Origin: Plantactinospora sp. BC1 | GTDB lineage: Bacteria; Actinomycetota; Actinomycetes; Mycobacteriales; Micromonosporaceae | Direction: 5' to 3' | DNA: 64,000 bases | NCBI RefSeq assembly: GCF_003030345.1 | Contig: NZ_CP028158.1 | Location: forward strand, 6,572,001-6,636,000 | Part shown: positions 60,692 to 64,000 of the stretch, in pieces | Position numbering within the stretch: the stretch's first letter is position 1 | Layout of the letters: every line of letters begins with the position of its first letter | Program-made: the position numbers and the translations under genes | The notes under the pieces: model-generated | What the model was told of the DNA's origin: nothing | What the model saw: only the letters and a program-made list of their open reading frames with translations | The model's database searches: none

Positions 60692-60883
60692 CCCCGCGCC
60701 CCCGTCGCCGTCCCGCCTCGAAGTCTCGCACGGTGCCCAGCGCCAGAGGTCCGGATCGGCGCAGGTCGCACCGGTTCCACCCGGTCCGTGGGGCCGGTCC
60801 GGGAGCCCGGTCCGGGAAGCTTCCCGGCGGGTTAGTTGATCTGTCTCGTAGCCGGACCGGGTGCGCTGTGGCAGGGTGGCTAG

Positions 60884-61939
60884 GTGTCGCTGATACCCGC
60901 TGGCCCGGCGCCCGCGCCCCGGCTGCACCGTGCGGCCCGGATCGAGGACGCGGTGCACCAGTTCATCGAGCGCCGCCTGGGACAGGGCGGGTGGGATGCC
61001 ACGATCATCCCGTACGCCGGTTACGGCGCTCCGGGCTGGATCCGGGTGCTGGGCCGGGTACTGCTGACCCGGCTGCGTCCCGGCCCTCGCCGCCGGCCGG
61101 AGAAGGTGCGCGGGTGGCGTAGTTTCGCCACCCTGCCGGTGCAGAACGCGCCGGTGCTGATCGAGGCCGGTGGCCGCCGGCACGAGGCCCGGTCCGACCG
61201 GAGCGGCTTCATCGATCTCGTCGTCGAGGCCGACCTGGCGCCCGGCTGGCAGAGCGTGCGGCTGGTCAGTCCCGGCGCCGAGCCGGTCGACGCGCCGGTC
61301 CGGATCGTCGACCCGGCGCTGCGGATCGGGGTCCTCTCCGACATCGACGACACGGTGATGGTGACCGCGCTGCCCCGGCCGCTGCTGGCCGCCTGGAACA
61401 CCTTCGTGCTCGACGAGCACGCCCGGATGGCGGTACCCGGAATGGCGGTGCTCTACGAGCGCCTCGTCAACGCGCATCCCGGCGCCCCGGTGCTCTACCT
61501 CTCCACCGGTGCCTGGAACGTGGCGCCGACGCTGACCCGGTTCCTGTCCCGGCACCTCTATCCGGCCGGCCCGCTGCTGTTGACCAACTGGGGCCCGACG
61601 GCGGACCGCTGGTTCCGCAGCGGGCGGGAGCACAAGCGGGCCACCCTGGCCCGGCTGGTCCGGGAGTTCCCGGAGATCCGGTGGCTGCTGATCGGCGACG
61701 ACGGGCAGCACGACCAGGAGATCTACGCCGAGTTCGCCGCCGAGCACCCGGACAACGTGGCCGGGGTGCTGATCCGGCGGCTCTCCCCGACCCAGGCGGT
61801 GCTGGCCGGTGGCTTCCCGGCCCCGGCCGGCGGTGCCGACGCCGGTACCCCGGCGGCCGGGCTGCTGGGGGAGCGCTGGTTCTGCGCGCCGGACGGTGCC
61901 GGACTGTGGCGCCTGCTGCGGGAGGCGAACCTGGTCTGA
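60884..61939 (+). CDS. App1-like phosphatidate phosphatase (DUF2183)
   Basis: 351 aa. A beta-rich N-terminal region (about 70-145) precedes an HAD-like phosphatase domain with DIDDTVM (Asp153, Asp155), YLSTGAWNVAPTL, LLLTNWGPT and LIGDDGQHDQEIY. This layout matches bacterial relatives of yeast App1, a phosphatidate phosphatase. It has no membrane helix. GTG 60884 is the first start in frame. A role in lipid turnover is inferred from family only. Confidence 0.87.
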   Translation: MSLIPAGPAPAPRLHRAARIEDAVHQFIERRLGQGGWDATIIPYAGYGAPGWIRVLGRVLLTRLRPGPRRRPEKVRGWRSFATLPVQNAPVLIEAGGRRHEARSDRSGFIDLVVEADLAPGWQSVRLVSPGAEPVDAPVRIVDPALRIGVLSDIDDTVMVTALPRPLLAAWNTFVLDEHARMAVPGMAVLYERLVNAHPGAPVLYLSTGAWNVAPTLTRFLSRHLYPAGPLLLTNWGPTADRWFRSGREHKRATLARLVREFPEIRWLLIGDDGQHDQEIYAEFAAEHPDNVAGVLIRRLSPTQAVLAGGFPAPAGGADAGTPAAGLLGERWFCAPDGAGLWRLLREANLV

Positions 61940-61951
61940 GTCGGCCGGGTC

Positions 61952-62305
61952 TCAGCCTTCCCGAGGTGACTCCTCCGCCCGGCGGCGTTCGCGCCTGCCC
62001 CGGGTGATCTCGGTGCCGAGGGCGTCCAGCCGCTGGGTCCAGAAGCCCCGGTAGCGTTCCAGCCAGCGGTCGATCTCCTGGAGCGGGGTCGGGTCCACCG
62101 CGTAGAGCCGCCGGGTGCCGGCGGCGCGTACGGTGGTGAACCCGTTCTCCCGGAGCACCCGCAGGTGTTGCGAGACGCCCGGCTGGGAGATCCCGAACTC
62201 CTCCTGGACGACCGCGCTGACCTCGCCCGCCGACCGCTCACCGTCGGCGAGCAGTTCCAGGATCCGCCGCCGGACGGGATCGCCGAGAACGTCGAACGCG
62301 TGCAC
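61952..62305 (-). CDS. ArsR-family transcriptional regulator
   Basis: 117 aa winged-helix regulator: FDVLGDPVRRRILELLADGERSAGEV, recognition helix GISQPGVSQHLRVLRENG and wing AAGTRRLYAVD. There are no metal-ligand Cys pairs in the alpha-3 or alpha-5 positions, so it may sense something other than a metal. An AAGGA-type site precedes GTG 62305. Confidence 0.9.
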   Translation of the reverse strand: MHAFDVLGDPVRRRILELLADGERSAGEVSAVVQEEFGISQPGVSQHLRVLRENGFTTVRAAGTRRLYAVDPTPLQEIDRWLERYRGFWTQRLDALGTEITRGRRERRRAEESPREG

Positions 62306-62325
62306 GCCGCCATCCTTTCAGCGCT

Positions 62326-62352
62326 CACTTATATAACTCAAGTCTAACGTAG
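62326..62352. promoter_or_regulatory. AT-rich promoter/operator between ArsR and PhzF genes
   Basis: An AT-rich island (TTATATAA at 62329-62336 and neighbours) stands in otherwise very GC-rich DNA between the divergent ArsR and PhzF-family genes. It would fit an ArsR operator overlapping its own promoter. Confidence 0.45.
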
Positions 62353-62449
62353 ATCCGGAGATCGGTCCGGACGACCCTACCGGCCCGACACCGGAGTCGA
62401 CCCGGCCGCCGCGACCGACGACCCGGCCCGGTACTGGTAGACAGGGGCG

Positions 62450-63298
62450 ATGCGGCTCCGCCTGATCCAGCTCGACGCCTTCGCCGACCGGGTGTTCCAG
62501 GGAAACCCGGCGGCCGTGATGCCCCTGCCCGGCTGGCTGCCGGACAGCGTCCTACAGGCCCTCGCCGAGGAGAACAACCTCTCCGAGACCGCCTTCTACA
62601 CCGCCGGGCTGCCGGCCGACGCCGACCCGCCACCCGGCGACGACCCCGCCTACCACCTGCGCTGGTTCACCCCGGCGGTCGAGGTGGACCTCTGCGGACA
62701 CGCGACCCTGGCCACCGCCGGGCAACTCTTCGACGACGTGCACCCGGACGCGTCACGCCTGCTCTTCTGGACCCGCAGCGGCTGGCTCCCGGTGCGGCGG
62801 ACCGACCGCAGTGGCGAACTGGAACTGGACTTCCCGGCCGGACGGCTGCGGACCGTACCGGACGGCGACGAGGTCGACGCCGCCGCCGTGACCGCGCTCG
62901 GCATCGAGCCGGAGCACCGGTTCCGGGACACCGACCTGGTCTACGTGCTCCGCAGCGCCGCCGAGGTCCGGGCGGTCACGGCGGACTTCACCACCCTGGC
63001 CCGGCTGCCGGTACGCGGCGCGATCGTCACCGCTCCCGGCGACACCGACGGCGTCGACTTCGTCAGCCGGTGGTTCGGCGCCGGTGCGGGTGCCTTCGAG
63101 GACCCGGTGACCGGTTCCGCGCACAGCCAGATCGCGCCGTACTGGGCGGAACGGCTCGGCCGGACGACCCTGACCGCCCGGCAGCTCTCCGCCCGGGGCG
63201 GCACGGTGCACTGCGCGGTGGACGCCGACCGGGTACGCCTGCGCGGCGCTTACCGCCGCTACCTCGACGGCACCGTCACCATCCCGGACCCGGGCTGA
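62450..63298 (+). CDS. PhzF-family isomerase-like protein
   Basis: 282 aa, diaminopimelate-epimerase fold. Family features: QLDAFADRVFQGNPAAV, the catalytic Glu46 in NNLSETAF, LRWFTPAVEVDLCGHATLA and EDPVTGSAHS. PhzF itself isomerises a phenazine precursor, but no other phenazine gene is here and most members of this family have unknown substrates. Divergent from the ArsR gene, which may regulate it. Confidence 0.9.
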   Translation: MRLRLIQLDAFADRVFQGNPAAVMPLPGWLPDSVLQALAEENNLSETAFYTAGLPADADPPPGDDPAYHLRWFTPAVEVDLCGHATLATAGQLFDDVHPDASRLLFWTRSGWLPVRRTDRSGELELDFPAGRLRTVPDGDEVDAAAVTALGIEPEHRFRDTDLVYVLRSAAEVRAVTADFTTLARLPVRGAIVTAPGDTDGVDFVSRWFGAGAGAFEDPVTGSAHSQIAPYWAERLGRTTLTARQLSARGGTVHCAVDADRVRLRGAYRRYLDGTVTIPDPG

Positions 63299-63404
63299 GC
63301 ACTCCGGATCGGCTGACCATTCCGGACCGGGCGATCGGCCGGTTCCCGGGCGCCTGACCGGACGGCGGTGACCGGTGACAGCGGTCGCGCGGGGGTCCCC
63401 CGGG

Positions 63405-64000
63405 TCAGTGGCCGTGGAAGGCCTCCTCCAGCCACCACGCACCGCGCTCGCTGGTGATCTTCGCGTCGACCACCAGCGGCCGGTCGCGGGGGCCGGCCAG
63501 CCAGTCCCGTACCGGGGCGAGGTCGTCGATTCCGCGTACCGTCAGCGCGGCGCAGCCGTACCCCCGGGCGATCGAGGCGAGGTCGGTGTCGGGGAACCGG
63601 ACCAGGTCCAGCGGGTGGCCGTCCGGGCCGAAGTGGTGCACCTCGGCGCCGTACGCCGCGTCGTCGTAGACCACCACCAGCAGGGGCAGGCCGAGCCGGG
63701 TCGCGGTGACGAGTTCGACCGCCGACATCGCGAACCCGCCGTCGCCGAGCGCCGCCACGGTGAGCCGGTCCGGTCGGGCCACGGCGGCACCGAGCGCGCT
63801 GGCCAGCCCCAACCCGACGGACTGGAACGCCTGGGTGAAGCAGAACCCGACCACGTCCGGTACGGAGAGGAACATCGACGGGTAGCCCATGAAGTTGCCG
63901 GAGTCGACCACCACGGTCCGCTCGGCCGGCAGCAGGTCGTCCAGGGCGATGGTCAGGGTACGCGGGTCGACGTGGCCGTCGACGCTCCCGTCCAGATAGG
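63405..64000 (-). CDS. TPP-dependent enzyme, C-terminal part (start beyond window)
   Basis: About 198 codons of a thiamine-diphosphate enzyme of the acetolactate-synthase/benzoylformate-decarboxylase superfamily; the N-terminal part is off the right edge. Visible is the PP domain: GFCFTQAFQSVGLGLASALGAA, the Mg/TPP motif ALGDGGFAMSAVELVTATR extending to VVVYDDAAYG, and ARGYGCAALTV. Where the canonical motif ends in NN/NQ, this protein has DD. It is a second, distinct TPP enzyme besides the one at 26307. Confidence 0.85.
   Translation of the reverse strand, partial: YLDGSVDGHVDPRTLTIALDDLLPAERTVVVDSGNFMGYPSMFLSVPDVVGFCFTQAFQSVGLGLASALGAAVARPDRLTVAALGDGGFAMSAVELVTATRLGLPLLVVVYDDAAYGAEVHHFGPDGHPLDLVRFPDTDLASIARGYGCAALTVRGIDDLAPVRDWLAGPRDRPLVVDAKITSERGAWWLEEAFHGH

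Noticed and set aside
62450-63298. Marker of a phenazine biosynthesis cluster
   Set aside because: Only a PhzF-family gene is present, and this family is widespread with other or unknown functions.
1-64000. tRNA, rRNA or tmRNA genes
   Set aside because: No cloverleaf with the conserved T-loop and no rRNA-like stretch was noticed on either strand; a tRNAscan/Infernal run would be decisive.

Overview
The window is very GC-rich (strong G/C third-position bias, GTG and TTG starts, many GTGA/ATGA start-stop overlaps). It carries marker families of filamentous actinomycetes: a WhiJ-type XRE/DUF397 pair, a ParE/ParC-type second type II topoisomerase, Tat-exported lipoproteins and SigR-like promoters. 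A member of the Micromonosporaceae (Micromonospora, Plantactinospora or a relative) fits best. That is inference; there is no rRNA or tRNA gene here to settle it.

Layout. 1-8.1 kb: an alpha-galactoside uptake and hydrolysis operon (solute-binding lipoprotein, two permeases, cytoplasmic GH36, secreted GH27) divergent from an SDR dehydrogenase. 8.1-9.0 kb: a non-coding stretch with 20-bp tandem repeats inside a 16-bp inverted repeat. 9.0-11.8 kb: an NAD-binding SDR with an apparent ATC start and a translationally coupled pair of RlaP/COG3541-type nucleotidyltransferases. 12.0-16.7 kb: ParE-like and ParC-like topoisomerase subunits. 16.8-20.1 kb: a SLC13 dicarboxylate transporter coupled to a tartrate/D-malate-type dehydrogenase, then a YbaK deacylase. 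20.2-22.1 kb: a WhiJ-like regulator with DUF397 protein, divergent from two small Cys-motif proteins. 22.2-31.3 kb: a mix of oxidoreductases, a secreted lysozyme-like protein behind two SigR-like promoters and a structured leader, a benzoylformate-decarboxylase-like TPP enzyme, a secreted C39 peptidase, a DUF2231 membrane protein and a GNAT.

31.3-60.7 kb is one large cell-envelope glycopolymer locus in several divergent operons. One arm looks like ribitol-phosphate wall teichoic acid: a fused CDP-ribitol synthase (cytidylyltransferase plus reductase), a membrane-anchored CDP-glycerol/ribitol glycerophosphotransferase-family polymerase, a TagGH-type ABC exporter and a TarS-like GT2. A second set supplies every enzyme type of the UDP-GlcNAc to UDP-2,3-diacetamido-uronic acid route: 6-dehydrogenase, 3-dehydrogenase, DegT aminotransferase, hexapeptide N-acetyltransferase and C2-epimerase. 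At least six further glycosyltransferases, an acyltransferase-3, a methyltransferase and two proteins of unknown function complete the set. The simplest joint reading is a ribitol-phosphate polymer decorated with, or linked to, glycans containing diacetamido-uronic acid.

60.9-64 kb: an App1-like phosphatase, an ArsR regulator, a PhzF-family enzyme and the C-terminal part of a second TPP-dependent enzyme that runs off the window. Convergent gene ends are marked by very strong hairpins, several with 15-23 bp stems.
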